64,000 nucleotides of DNA from Melioribacter sp. (GTDB lineage Bacteria > Bacteroidota > Ignavibacteria > Ignavibacteriales > Melioribacteraceae): assembly GCA_020723965.1 (NCBI GenBank), contig DYHW01000006.1, positions 1 through 64,000 of the forward strand, given 5' to 3'. The position numbers and the translations under genes were made by a program. Under the pieces are notes generated by a model that saw only the letters and a list, made by a program, of their open reading frames with translations, was not told the DNA's origin and made no database searches. The number at the start of each line of letters is the position of its first letter. Position 1 is the first letter of the stretch. Below are positions 19,599 through 27,741 of this stretch, one piece after another.

Positions 19599-20238
19599 AC
19601 CAGTGAATAACAGAATCTTTACACAAAAAAAATCATCATACTTAATGGACGAATTAAAACTTATAGAACAAGCTCAACGCGGCGATAAAAAATCTCTGGC
19701 AGAGCTTGTTAAAATATACGAACAGACTGTTTACAATTTCTCATTTAAGATTTGCAGAAATAAAGAACGCGCTGAACATACCATGCAGGAAACCTTTTTA
19801 AGCATGGTTAAAAATATTAAACAGTTTAGCGGACAGTCTAAATTATCAACATGGCTTTATAGAGTTGTATCTAATCATTGTTTAATGCTTGCGCGTAACG
19901 AAAGCAAATATGGCTACACATCTTTTGAAGATGATGACGCTTTAATAGACGAGAAAAGTATTGCCGATTGGAAAGTTACTCCAGATAGAGTAACCGAGAA
20001 CAACGAATTGAAAAAAATTCTTGATAGCGCAATTGAAAAACTTCCGGCTGATTACAGAGTTGTATTTATGCTTAGAGACGTTGAAGGATTATCTACCGAA
20101 GAAACAGCAAAGATAGTGGAACTTTCTGTGCCGGCTGTAAAATCGCGTCTGCATAGAGCGCGCGCTTTTTTAAGAAATGAATTAAACAAGACTTTTTTCG
20201 AAGAGAAAATGGATATCAATAAGTATGAAGGAACATAA
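19582..20238 (+). CDS. ECF-family RNA polymerase sigma factor
   Basis: 218 aa if ATG 19582 is used (197 aa from ATG 19645; neither has a convincing ribosome site, and 19582 was chosen because it overlaps the upstream stop and keeps coupling). Region 2 is seen in LAELVKIYEQTVYNFSFKICRNKERAEHTMQETFLSMVKNI, here an E-T-F-L variant of the usual DxxQExF, with FSGQSKLSTWLYRVVSNH as -10 recognition. Region 4 is LPADYRVVFMLRDVEGLSTEETAKIVELSVPAVKSRLHRAR, a HTH that binds the -35 element. It overlaps the next gene, a zinc-finger anti-sigma, by 14 bases. Confidence 0.93.
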   Translation: MSKELKPVNNRIFTQKKSSYLMDELKLIEQAQRGDKKSLAELVKIYEQTVYNFSFKICRNKERAEHTMQETFLSMVKNIKQFSGQSKLSTWLYRVVSNHCLMLARNESKYGYTSFEDDDALIDEKSIADWKVTPDRVTENNELKKILDSAIEKLPADYRVVFMLRDVEGLSTEETAKIVELSVPAVKSRLHRARAFLRNELNKTFFEEKMDINKYEGT

Positions 20239-20461
20239 ACCTAACTGTAAAGATGTGATGATTCACATTTGCGATAACCTTGGCGAAGAACTCAATTCGT
20301 CAAAGTGCATAGAAATTAAAGCTCATCTTGAGGATTGCCCTGATTGCCAGCATTATTTTAATTCTGTCGAAACGACAATTCAGTTCTACAAAAAATACAA
20401 CGTCCAAATTTCCGAAGACGCACATAACAGATTGATTGAGTTTTTGGGGCTGAAGGAATGA
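20225..20461 (+). CDS. Small zinc-finger anti-sigma factor (zf-HC2-like)
   Basis: 78 aa cytosolic protein with the H-x3-C-x2-C signature (H-L-E-D-C-P-D-C) preceded by an upstream cysteine (K-C-I-E-I-K), the zinc site of ZAS anti-sigma domains. There is no membrane segment, so the regulator is soluble and may respond to redox or metal state. It overlaps the sigma gene by 14 bases and is translated with it. Its last 28 bases, including the stop region, recur near 25034-25061 (see findings). Confidence 0.8.
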   Translation: MKEHKPNCKDVMIHICDNLGEELNSSKCIEIKAHLEDCPDCQHYFNSVETTIQFYKKYNVQISEDAHNRLIEFLGLKE

Positions 20462-20636
20462 ATTAAGAATGTAGAATTTAGAATGCAGAACTAAACCGCT
20501 TAATAAATATTCTTAAGCATCTTTTAAACCCCCTTCTTTTGATTTGAATTCACAATACGTATTTTTAGATCAGAATAATCTTCATATCGCTTATGCAAAA
20601 ATTCAAAGCTAACGAAAGAACCTCACGGGGGAATAA

Positions 20637-23600
20637 ATGCTAAAAGAATATTTACAAAATTTACAGCGTTCAATTAACAAAGGCGATGCCACAGAACCGA
20701 GTCTCTATAAGCATCTCGAAAAACTCCTAAATGATTTTGCCGAAGAAAATAAAATCAAAAATTTTGATGTAACTACTTTACCTAAGCAAACCGAAGCAGG
20801 CAATCCAGATTTTAGAGTTTGGGACGGCAAAAATCATATCACCGGCTACATAGAAGCAAAGGACCCCTCGGTTAAGAATCTTGATCATACCGAAGATACA
20901 GATCAGTTAAAGCGGTATCGCACAACTTTTCCAAATGTTATTTTAACAAACTTTTATGAATTCCGTTTATACCGGGATGAAGAACTTATTGCCAAGGCAC
21001 AAATAGGGAGACCGGCAATAGCAAAGCATCTTAAAACCGCACCTCCTGTTGAACACGAAGATGAATTCAAAGAATTGATGAATAAATTTTTCTCTTTCTC
21101 GCTTCCGCAAGTTAAGGACGCTAAAAAACTTGCGCTTGAATTGGCAAAAAGAACCCGTTTTTTAAGAGACGAAGTTGTAAGCATAGAACTTGAAGAAGAG
21201 CAAAAGAAAGAGAAAAAAAACATTCTCGGTTTTTATGAAGCATTCAAAAAATATTTGATCGCCTCTCTCACAGAGAAACAATTTGCCGATCTATATTCTC
21301 AAACGCTTACTTACGGTTTGTTTGCCGCAAGAACACGCGCCGACAAAGAATTCAATAGAGAGCTGGCATTTACTTTTATTCCAAACACAATTGGAATTTT
21401 AAAAGACGTATTCCGTTTTATTTCTCTCGGCGATCCGCCAAAATCATTGCAAATTATTATTGACGACATAACAGAAGTTCTTAAAGTAACGGATGTAAAG
21501 AAAATCCTTCACGATTATTTTACAGAAGGAAAAGGGAAAGACCCAATAATTCATTTTTACGAAACTTTTCTGACTGCCTACGATCCTTCGATAAGAGAAA
21601 AACGGGGAGTATATTACACACCCGAGCCGGTGGTCGGTTATATAGTGCGCTCGGTACATCAAATTTTAAAAACACATTTTGATCTTTATGATGGATTAGC
21701 AAGCGAAGAGGTAACGCTTCTCGATCCAGCCGGAGGAACTCTAACTTTTCCCGCTGAAGCAATAAAAATTGCAGTTAAAGCGTACGCATCTAATTATGGC
21801 GAAGGCGGTGTTAATATTCAGTTAATTAAGAACCAGATTCTTCCCAACTTTCATGCGTTTGAATTAATGATGGCGCCTTACGCAATAGGGCATCTTAAAA
21901 TGAGTTTTCTTTTTGAAGAACTTGGCTACACGCTTAAAGATGACGAGCGGTTCAAACTTTATCTTACCAACACTCTCGAAATTGAAGACCTTGAGCAGAT
22001 CAACATTCCCGGTTTAAGTTCTCTTAGCGAAGAGAGTCATCTTGCCGCAGAAGTAAAAAAGAAACAACCCATTTTGGTGATTGTCGGCAATCCTCCATAC
22101 AGCGGAATTTCTTCCAACATAAACGAGTGGACCGAAAAATTATTAAAAGAAGATTTAGACGGCGCTCAAAGTTATTACAAAGTTGATGATGAACCGCTTG
22201 GCGAAAAAAAGCTTTGGCTTCAAGATGATTATGTAAAATTTCTCCGGTTTGCTCAATGGAAAATTCAAAAAGCCGGGTTCGGAATTGTTGGAATGATTAC
22301 AAACCATAGTTATCTCGATAATCCTACTTTCCGGGGTATGCGCCAAAGCTTAATGAAAACTTTTGATGAAATTTATATTCTCGATCTTCACGGCAATAGT
22401 TTGAAAAAAGAAACAACACCGGAAGGCGGAAAAGATGAGAATGTTTTTGATATCCGCCAGGGTGTTGCTATTGCATTGTTCATTAAGAAAAAGGTCAACT
22501 TGAGAAAGGAGATTTATGCGAATGACGATGAAATATTAAAAGACGTTTTTGAATTAAAAACTCCGGCTAAAGTTTTTCATGCGGATTTATACGGACTAAG
22601 AGATGAAAAATACAATTGGCTAGATAAACATAAAATAAACACGAAATTTTACAATAGATTAAAACCCCTCTCGCCCTGGTACTTTTTTATTCCGCGCGAT
22701 ACAGACAAAATTGAAGGTTATCTTGAGTGGTATCAGATAAATGAAATCTTTCCGGTGAATGTAACTGGAATCGTTACGGCAAGAGATTCTTTTGTAATAG
22801 GATTTGATAAGAACGAAGTGCGAAATAGAATAATGCAGTTTAGAAATCTTTCTTTGAGTGATGATATCCTCGAACAAACATATGGACTTAAAGACACCCG
22901 CGGCTGGAAATTAAAAGAAGCGAGAATTGATTTAGCAAAAGACGATGATTGGGATACATACTGGCAAAAGATTTTATATAGACCTTTTGATGTAAGAGAA
23001 CTTTATTATACTCCTAAAATGGTTGACTGGGGAAGACCCGAATATATGTACCACTTATTGAATAAAAATATTTCTTTGTGTTTTATGCGTCAGTACTCCG
23101 GCGATGTGCCGTATTCACATTTTTTAGTCTCGGAGTTTATGGTTGATAACAGAACATTTTTTAGCAGTAAAGGCGTAATTCAGCAAACACCGCTTTATTT
23201 GTATCCCAAATTTATTGAGCCAAAGAAAAAAGCATTTACACAGTTAATGATATTCGAACCGGAAACTCCATATAAACCTCATAAGCAAGCAAATATTTCG
23301 GAAGAAGTTATAGCGAAGCTTAAAAAAGCATACCGCAAAGAACCTACTCCGGAACAAATACTTTATTACGTCTATGGAATATTTTACAGCAACAAATACC
23401 GTATAAAATATGCCGAGTTCTTAAAAATAGATTTTCCGCGCGTTCCGTTTACAAAAGAGCATAAACTGTTTATTCAGATTGCAGAACTGGGCGAAGAACT
23501 TGCCGGGCTTCATTTGATGAACAGCAAGCTTCTTAATAAAACTATCTCCGGTTTAAAAGGTTCCGGCGAAAATAGAGTAGATGCGGTAAAATACGACGAG

Positions 23601-23840
23601 ACAGAAGAAAGAATTTACATTAATAAAGAAAAATATTTCGATGACATTACACCGGAGTTATGGAATTATCATATCGGAGGGTATCAAGTACTCAATAAAT
23701 ACTTGAAAGACCGTAAAGGCAGAATGTTAGATGATCCGCGCTATTACAGCAGGATTGTAACGGCAATTTATCACACAATAGAAATTCAAAAAGAACTTGA
23801 TAAGATTTACGATAAAGTTGAAAAGAGTTTGATAGCATAA
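20637..23840 (+). CDS. Fused restriction endonuclease/N6-adenine methyltransferase (type ISP/IIG-like)
   Basis: 1067 aa single-chain restriction-modification enzyme. The N-terminal part carries a PD-(D/E)xK-type nuclease: D58 in NPDFRVW and E73-A-K75 in GYIEAKDP. The central methyltransferase has motif I DPAGGTLTF (about residue 363) and catalytic NPPY (about 485), with the GVYYTPEPVVGYIV helix in front. The C-terminal 450 residues resemble the target-recognition domain of LlaBIII-type enzymes. There is no helicase domain, so it is like the helicase-less type ISP or type IIG class. ATG at 20637 follows a GGGGGA site. It is a single gene without a separate specificity subunit, in a region with insertion scars on its right side. 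Specificity is unknown. Confidence 0.88.
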   Translation: MLKEYLQNLQRSINKGDATEPSLYKHLEKLLNDFAEENKIKNFDVTTLPKQTEAGNPDFRVWDGKNHITGYIEAKDPSVKNLDHTEDTDQLKRYRTTFPNVILTNFYEFRLYRDEELIAKAQIGRPAIAKHLKTAPPVEHEDEFKELMNKFFSFSLPQVKDAKKLALELAKRTRFLRDEVVSIELEEEQKKEKKNILGFYEAFKKYLIASLTEKQFADLYSQTLTYGLFAARTRADKEFNRELAFTFIPNTIGILKDVFRFISLGDPPKSLQIIIDDITEVLKVTDVKKILHDYFTEGKGKDPIIHFYETFLTAYDPSIREKRGVYYTPEPVVGYIVRSVHQILKTHFDLYDGLASEEVTLLDPAGGTLTFPAEAIKIAVKAYASNYGEGGVNIQLIKNQILPNFHAFELMMAPYAIGHLKMSFLFEELGYTLKDDERFKLYLTNTLEIEDLEQINIPGLSSLSEESHLAAEVKKKQPILVIVGNPPYSGISSNINEWTEKLLKEDLDGAQSYYKVDDEPLGEKKLWLQDDYVKFLRFAQWKIQKAGFGIVGMITNHSYLDNPTFRGMRQSLMKTFDEIYILDLHGNSLKKETTPEGGKDENVFDIRQGVAIALFIKKKVNLRKEIYANDDEILKDVFELKTPAKVFHADLYGLRDEKYNWLDKHKINTKFYNRLKPLSPWYFFIPRDTDKIEGYLEWYQINEIFPVNVTGIVTARDSFVIGFDKNEVRNRIMQFRNLSLSDDILEQTYGLKDTRGWKLKEARIDLAKDDDWDTYWQKILYRPFDVRELYYTPKMVDWGRPEYMYHLLNKNISLCFMRQYSGDVPYSHFLVSEFMVDNRTFFSSKGVIQQTPLYLYPKFIEPKKKAFTQLMIFEPETPYKPHKQANISEEVIAKLKKAYRKEPTPEQILYYVYGIFYSNKYRIKYAEFLKIDFPRVPFTKEHKLFIQIAELGEELAGLHLMNSKLLNKTISGLKGSGENRVDAVKYDETEERIYINKEKYFDDITPELWNYHIGGYQVLNKYLKDRKGRMLDDPRYYSRIVTAIYHTIEIQKELDKIYDKVEKSLIA

Positions 23841-23881
23841 GAAAAAGAAATAGGTTTTTTGCATAATCAAAATAAAATTTT

Positions 23882-23906
23882 TGGCGGTCTATAGGGATTT
23901 GATATT
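23882..23906 (+). repeat. 25-bp direct repeat, left copy
   Basis: TGGCGGT-CT-ATAGGGATTTGATATT matches 25153-25177 with two mismatches. It lies 41 bases after the restriction gene stop and bounds the Y1/thrC-remnant segment. Confidence 0.7.
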
Positions 23907-23940
23907 TGGCTAAAGCCACGATGGTGTTGTTTGTTTACTA

Positions 23941-23960
23941 CCCCATCCTAAAGGATGGGG
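23941..23960 (+). repeat. Perfect hairpin with TAAA loop
   Basis: CCCCATCC, TAAA, GGATGGGG: an 8-bp stem. It could be a transposase recognition hairpin or a terminator for the restriction gene; no T-run follows on the + strand. Confidence 0.6.
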
Positions 23961-23986
23961 TTATAATAATTGAGATATTAGATTAA

Positions 23987-24160
23987 CTCAATCCTTCAAG
24001 AGGAGGGCATGAGGTAAATAACAATTTTTTATAGCCCCGTTCTTCGAGATGAAGGACTGAAGCAAATAACTGTTTTTCATAACTCCGTCCTTCGAGATGA
24101 AGGACTGAAGCAAATAACTGTTTTTCATAACTCCGTCCTTCAGGACGGAGAGAGCAGAAA
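23987..24160 (+). repeat. 48-bp tandem array of hairpin units beside the Y1 transposase
   Basis: Four units start their TTC-(A/G)AG-type core at 23995, 24043, 24091 and 24139, exactly 48 bases apart. The middle two are almost identical and the outer ones diverged. Units contain GTCCTTC-gagat-GAAGGAC stems; the last contains CTCCGTCC-TTCA-GGACGGAG. The complementary strand is open (16-residue repeats EGRSYEKQLFASVLHL), but this is probably incidental. Confidence 0.75.
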
Positions 24161-24207
24161 GACAAAAATACTAACCCGGCTTTAGCCAAAACACAGGGGA
24201 GGATGAG

Positions 24208-24639
24208 ATGTCATTCATTAGAATTTGGGTTCACATAGTTTTTGGTACAAAGAACCGAGAAGAATTTCTTGTTAAGGATGTTCGAGAAAAAGTTATTTAT
24301 CATATAAAAGAAAATGCCCGGATAAAAAATATTTTTATTGACTGCATTAATGGTTACAATGATCATTTGCATTGTCTTATATCTCTAGGATTAGATCAAA
24401 ACATTTCAAAAGTGGTTAATCTGATTAAAGGTGAATCCTCTTATTGGATCAACAAAAATAAAGTTACTAAAACTAAGTTTGAGTGGGCCGATGAATATTT
24501 TGCAGTTTCCGTGAGTGAATCTCAAGTTGATTCTGTAAGACATTACATTGGTAATCAAGAAGAACATCACAGAAAGAAAAGTTTCTTAGAAGAGCATAAC
24601 GAGTTTATGAATAAATATGGATTTAAGTTCATCCCATAA
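24208..24639 (+). CDS. tnpA: IS200/IS605-type (Y1, REP-associated-like) transposase
   Basis: 143 aa single-strand transposase. The HUH metal site is in YNDHLHCLI (H-L-H, residues about 51-53) and the nucleophilic tyrosine is in VRHYIGNQEEHH (about residue 112-113). This is the classic Y1 length. No tnpB gene accompanies it. It is preceded by the hairpin array and inverted repeats above, an arrangement like REP-associated transposases that mobilise short palindromes. The GGGGAGGATGAG stretch before ATG gives a good ribosome site. Confidence 0.88.
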   Translation: MSFIRIWVHIVFGTKNREEFLVKDVREKVIYHIKENARIKNIFIDCINGYNDHLHCLISLGLDQNISKVVNLIKGESSYWINKNKVTKTKFEWADEYFAVSVSESQVDSVRHYIGNQEEHHRKKSFLEEHNEFMNKYGFKFIP

Positions 24640-24679
24640 CAATTAAAAACTACAAACATTGTTTTTCATTTCTACGTGC

Positions 24680-25046
24680 TCACTTCCAAAGCTGAAAATA
24701 CTTATGCCCGCTGCCAGTATTGAAGAGAACAACAGTTTCATCATTCTTAATCCATCCGGAGTTTAACAAGTTTTTTAATGCTGCTAAAGTTGCGCCTCTT
24801 TCCGGTGCGGCAAAAATTTCTTCTATTCTACCAATCGTATTTGTGCTTTCAAAAATTTTTTTCATCACTCACGGCTATAACAGTGCCGTTACTTTCTCTT
24901 ATTGCGCGCAAGATCAAAAAATCTCCGACTGCTGCCGGAACACGTAAACCATCAGCAATTGTTTTTGCGCCTCTCCACATCTCGGCAAATTCTTTTCCAT
25001 CATTAAATGCTTTTACCATCGGCGCACACACGGTTGATTGAGTTTT
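24680..25046 (-). pseudogene. thrC: Threonine synthase remnant (C-terminal part, frameshifted)
   Basis: Two minus-strand frames, overlapping near 24849-24868, together read the C-terminal third of threonine synthase: QSTVCAPMVKAF and ADGLRVPAAVGDFLILRAIR in the first, FESTNTIGRIEEIFAAPE and ETVVLFNTGSGHKY in the second, ending at a natural stop. One frameshift separates them. Beyond about 25046 the thrC similarity fades, although some minus-strand coding-like sequence continues in another frame. PLP-binding and N-terminal parts are absent, so no activity is possible. Confidence 0.75.
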
Positions 25047-25152
25047 TGGGATTGAAGGAATAGCCCTCGATTTGCTTTAATCTTCCATTCTCCGCGATTG
25101 TTCCGCAAATAAAATCAATGCTCAAATCTTACAGAAGCAAAGCAAGTTCCCT

Positions 25153-25177
25153 GGCGGTTAATAGGGATTTGATATTA
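25153..25177 (+). repeat. 25-bp direct repeat, right copy
   Basis: TGGCGGT-TA-ATAGGGATTTGATATT, partner of 23882-23906. The Panacea remnant begins 83 bases further on. Confidence 0.7.
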
Positions 25178-25259
25178 AAGTGAACTTTGGCGCTTAATAA
25201 AGCTGTTTCTTTTTCGAATATTTAGATATGGATTTGCATCCGAAGTAACGAAAGTACAG

Positions 25260-25427
25260 GTGAATATAACAGAACAAAAGATTGTCAACGCGATAATCTA
25301 TTTTGTAAAGAACATCAAAGACTGCAAGAAAACAAAACTCTTCAAACTTCTCTACTATTTGGACTTCATACACTTCAATCGGCATGGTCTTTCAGTAACG
25401 GGATACGATTACATCTCTATGCTATAA
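25260..25427 (+). pseudogene. Panacea (DUF4065, SocA-like) antitoxin-domain remnant
   Basis: Open frame of 55 codons from GTG 25260. It carries KLFKLLYYLDFIHF...GLSVTGYDYI, the N-terminal hallmark of the Panacea domain (K-L-x-K-L-L-Y-x-x-D-F and S-x-T-G-x-x-Y). The normal domain continues for roughly another 70-100 residues (G-P-V-P and beyond), which are missing: a stop follows at 25425-25427. No toxin gene is nearby. The evidence is the sequence motif; identification is by recall of the family. Confidence 0.5.
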
Positions 25428-25580
25428 AGTTTAAAATGTCGGAGGAGTCCGCCTTAAATGACGCAGTCGGGCAGGCAAAGCAACTGAGAAATTATAATTT
25501 CTCTCCCAATGAATCGAGATCGAAATGAAAAGCGGACTTTTAAGCCGCGATCTTTTAAATTCAGATTTTTATTTTATAAT

Positions 25581-25615
25581 TCCCTTCCCTTCGGGAAGGG
25601 ATTAAAGGGATGGGC
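25581..25615 (-). repeat. Dispersed palindromic repeat next to ruvA
   Basis: The minus strand reads CCCATCCCT-TTAAT-CCCTTCCCGAAGGGAAGGG. The same sequence, slightly shortened, is at 46799-46829. It lies directly after the ruvA stop; a terminator role is possible but there is no T-run. Confidence 0.55.
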
Positions 25616-25616
25616 A

Positions 25617-26207
25617 TTATGGGCGGTTAAAGCTTACCAGTGCTTCTTTTATTAAATCTTCAATAGAAATATCTTGCGACTTTTCAGCAATTGCCCGCAC
25701 CGCGCGTTCGGCAACTTTTTGATTGTACCCAAGGTTAACAAGAGCAGCAATTGCATCGCTGCGGACTGTTGAAGCTCCAAACGAAACACTATCAACACTT
25801 TCAGCAATTGATTCAACTTTATCGCGCAGTTCAATCATCATACGCTCTGCTGTTTTTCTGCCAATGCCAGGTGTTGAAATGAGCCGTGATATATTTCCAC
25901 TTCTGAGCGCTTCTTTCAAATCTTCTATTTGAATACCTGATAAAATACTTTGCGCGGATTTTGGTCCGATGCCGCTAACGCCGATTAGCAACTCAAACAT
26001 TTCTTTTTCTGCAAGTGTGTAGAAGCCGTACAAATCCATCGCCGATTCGCGAACGCTTAAGTATGTGAAGAGCGAAATTTCTTCTTTGTCTGCCAGCTTT
26101 TCAAACGTGTTAATAGAAATATTTATGATATAACCAACTCCGCCAACATCTATCAAAAGCTTTGTTGGTTTCTTAGAAATTATTTTCCCCTTTACATGTC
26201 CAATCAT
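25617..26207 (-). CDS. ruvA: Holliday junction branch-migration protein RuvA
   Basis: DNA-binding tetramer that holds four-way junctions for RuvB. 196 aa with the N-terminal OB fold (MIGHVKGKIISKKPTKLLIDVGGVGYIINI), the two helix-hairpin-helix motifs (LLIGVSGIGPKSAQSILSG and ISTPGIGRKTAERMMIEL) and the C-terminal RuvB-contacting helix bundle (ALVNLGYNQKVAERAVRAI). The ruvC gene lies 0.9 kb upstream with an outer-membrane-type gene between; ruvB is not in the window. Confidence 0.97.
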   Translation of the reverse strand: MIGHVKGKIISKKPTKLLIDVGGVGYIINISINTFEKLADKEEISLFTYLSVRESAMDLYGFYTLAEKEMFELLIGVSGIGPKSAQSILSGIQIEDLKEALRSGNISRLISTPGIGRKTAERMMIELRDKVESIAESVDSVSFGASTVRSDAIAALVNLGYNQKVAERAVRAIAEKSQDISIEDLIKEALVSFNRP

Positions 26208-26300
26208 ATTTATCTCAATTATTGAATATAGCCGCTCTTTTTAACAGCATAATTTTTTTATGCAAGCTAAAATTTGCGGCTGCAAAAGGCAAGGTTCTAA

Positions 26301-27011
26301 TCAAAAGTTAAAAGAAACACCAACTCGCAAGCCGCCTAAGCCCGCGTTCCAATTATTTCCTGTTAAACTGCTTGAGTAATCATTTGTGTTTTTGTTATAA
26401 GTATAACGGTGGGAAAATTCCTCTTTATTCCAGCCGTAACTGCCATAAATATCATATTCACCAACTAGTGAAATTTGTTTATTGATATAACACTCTACAC
26501 CAATAACTCCCCTCACACCCAAATTAAAAGAATAATAAAGCCTTCGTAATAAACTGTCATCACTATTATCCCAAAAGTAAGGTTGTTGATAAATAGTAGC
26601 TTGTGTGAATGTCTGTTTTGAAAAAACTCTGTTCAAAGAAAGAAAAGGTCCGATTCCAACAAAAATTCTAAAAAAGGATTGTCTGACTGGGTAAAAAATA
26701 TATTGGGCTGAGAAATCCAAGTGCTGGCGGTTGCCATTGTGATCACTGGAATTTGAATTTCTGTTATAATTGGCGCCGAATTGGTTAGTATAACTTCCAT
26801 CGCTGTCGCTGCCGTCTGTTGATATATCAACATTCACTCTAAAACGCAAAGCAGATTCCTCGGAAAAAGAATTTAGATACGACAATGAATATCCATTAAT
26901 TAAGTGGAACTGAAATTGGTTCTTGTAACCGAGCGAATCTGTTTGAGCAAAAAGCGAACTTGCGGAAAAAAGAATCGATAAAACCACTAGAGAAAATTTT
27001 GAAGAGCCCAT
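26301..27011 (-). CDS. Outer-membrane beta-barrel-like protein
   Basis: 236 aa with a signal peptide (residues 1-22, ending ...SSLFAQ). The mature part is built of alternating polar/aromatic strands (RVNVDIS, LDFSAQYIFY, FFRIFVGIGPFLS, LYYSFNLGVRGVIGVE, ISLVGEYDIYGSYG) and ends in the terminal F of barrels (GLRVGVSFNF). Its Asp/Ser/Gly/Asn-rich insert near 70-95 is probably a loop. No family is recognised. A GGGGG site precedes the ATG. Confidence 0.75.
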   Translation of the reverse strand: MGSSKFSLVVLSILFSASSLFAQTDSLGYKNQFQFHLINGYSLSYLNSFSEESALRFRVNVDISTDGSDSDGSYTNQFGANYNRNSNSSDHNGNRQHLDFSAQYIFYPVRQSFFRIFVGIGPFLSLNRVFSKQTFTQATIYQQPYFWDNSDDSLLRRLYYSFNLGVRGVIGVECYINKQISLVGEYDIYGSYGWNKEEFSHRYTYNKNTNDYSSSLTGNNWNAGLGGLRVGVSFNF

Positions 27012-27104
27012 ATTGCCCCCTAAAAAGTTTGATTATTATTTTTGTTAAGCATGGAGTATCCCCAAGGAAAATTCGGAAATAATTGCAAGAATTACAAATT
27101 TTTT

Positions 27105-27665
27105 TTAAGTATCAATAACTCTATCGGGATTTGCCTCAATATATTCTTTCCAATTTTTGCTTTTGCGTTTGGGGGCTGTGATCTTAAAAGCATGGCAAAC
27201 TGCAACGGCAAGAGCGTCGCTTTCATCGAATTTTATTTTTGTTTTTTTCGGACGGGATGAACCTACACAGAGGTCAAGAAGTTTTTTGATCATATACTGA
27301 ACTTGTTCTTTCGAAGAGGCGCCCTTGCCAACAACAGATTTTTTAATTTCCCGCGGAGAGTATTCTTTCATTGGAATATCATTATGAATAGCTACAAGCA
27401 TCGATACACCGCGCGCATACCCAATCTTTAAAGCAGATTGAACATTCTTTCCGTAAAACGCCGTCTCGATGGCAAATTCATCAGGCTTGTATTGCTTAAT
27501 GATCTTATCTAGTTCATCGTAGATTCTTTGAAGACGTGCTGCTTGTTCTTTTGTAGATGGAATTTTAATAACGCCTGAGGCAATATGTGTTAATTCATTT
27601 CGATGATAGTCAATTATTCCGTAACCTGTTATAATTGTTCCGGGGTCAACGCCAAGTATTCTCAT
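27105..27665 (-). CDS. ruvC: Crossover junction endodeoxyribonuclease RuvC
   Basis: Resolves Holliday junctions. 186 aa, RNase H fold: D7 in RILGVDPGT, E67 in FAIETAFYG, and the distal acidic pair in KFDESDALAVAVCHAF (about 148-151). Also visible are the GKNVQSALKIGYARGV segment and KKSVVGKGASSKEQVQ. yebC lies 76 bases upstream on the same strand, a common RuvC/YebC pairing, so they are likely co-transcribed. Confidence 0.96.
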   Translation of the reverse strand: MRILGVDPGTIITGYGIIDYHRNELTHIASGVIKIPSTKEQAARLQRIYDELDKIIKQYKPDEFAIETAFYGKNVQSALKIGYARGVSMLVAIHNDIPMKEYSPREIKKSVVGKGASSKEQVQYMIKKLLDLCVGSSRPKKTKIKFDESDALAVAVCHAFKITAPKRKSKNWKEYIEANPDRVIDT

Positions 27666-27741
27666 ATGCTTTTTAATAGACGCCGATATTTATGATAATT
27701 ATAATTTGTTATGATCTTAACAATCTGCGTTTTATTATCTT

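Larger units (their letters stand above)
23905..24190 (+). repeat. Segment bounded by 13-bp inverted repeats
   Basis: TTTGGCTAAAGCC at 23905-23917 and its exact complement GGCTTTAGCCAAA at 24178-24190 enclose the hairpin array. The core GGCTAAAGCC is itself palindromic. Consistent with the ends of a Y1-transposase element or its repeat family. Confidence 0.6.

Noticed and set aside
23987..24160. Possible CRISPR array
   Set aside because: Units are adjacent and near-identical throughout with no variable spacers, and no cas genes are present.
23983..24189. Minus-strand ORF with 16-residue repeats across the hairpin array
   Set aside because: The open frame follows from the 48-base (16-codon) repeat period and lacks a ribosome site; it is more simply a repeat array.
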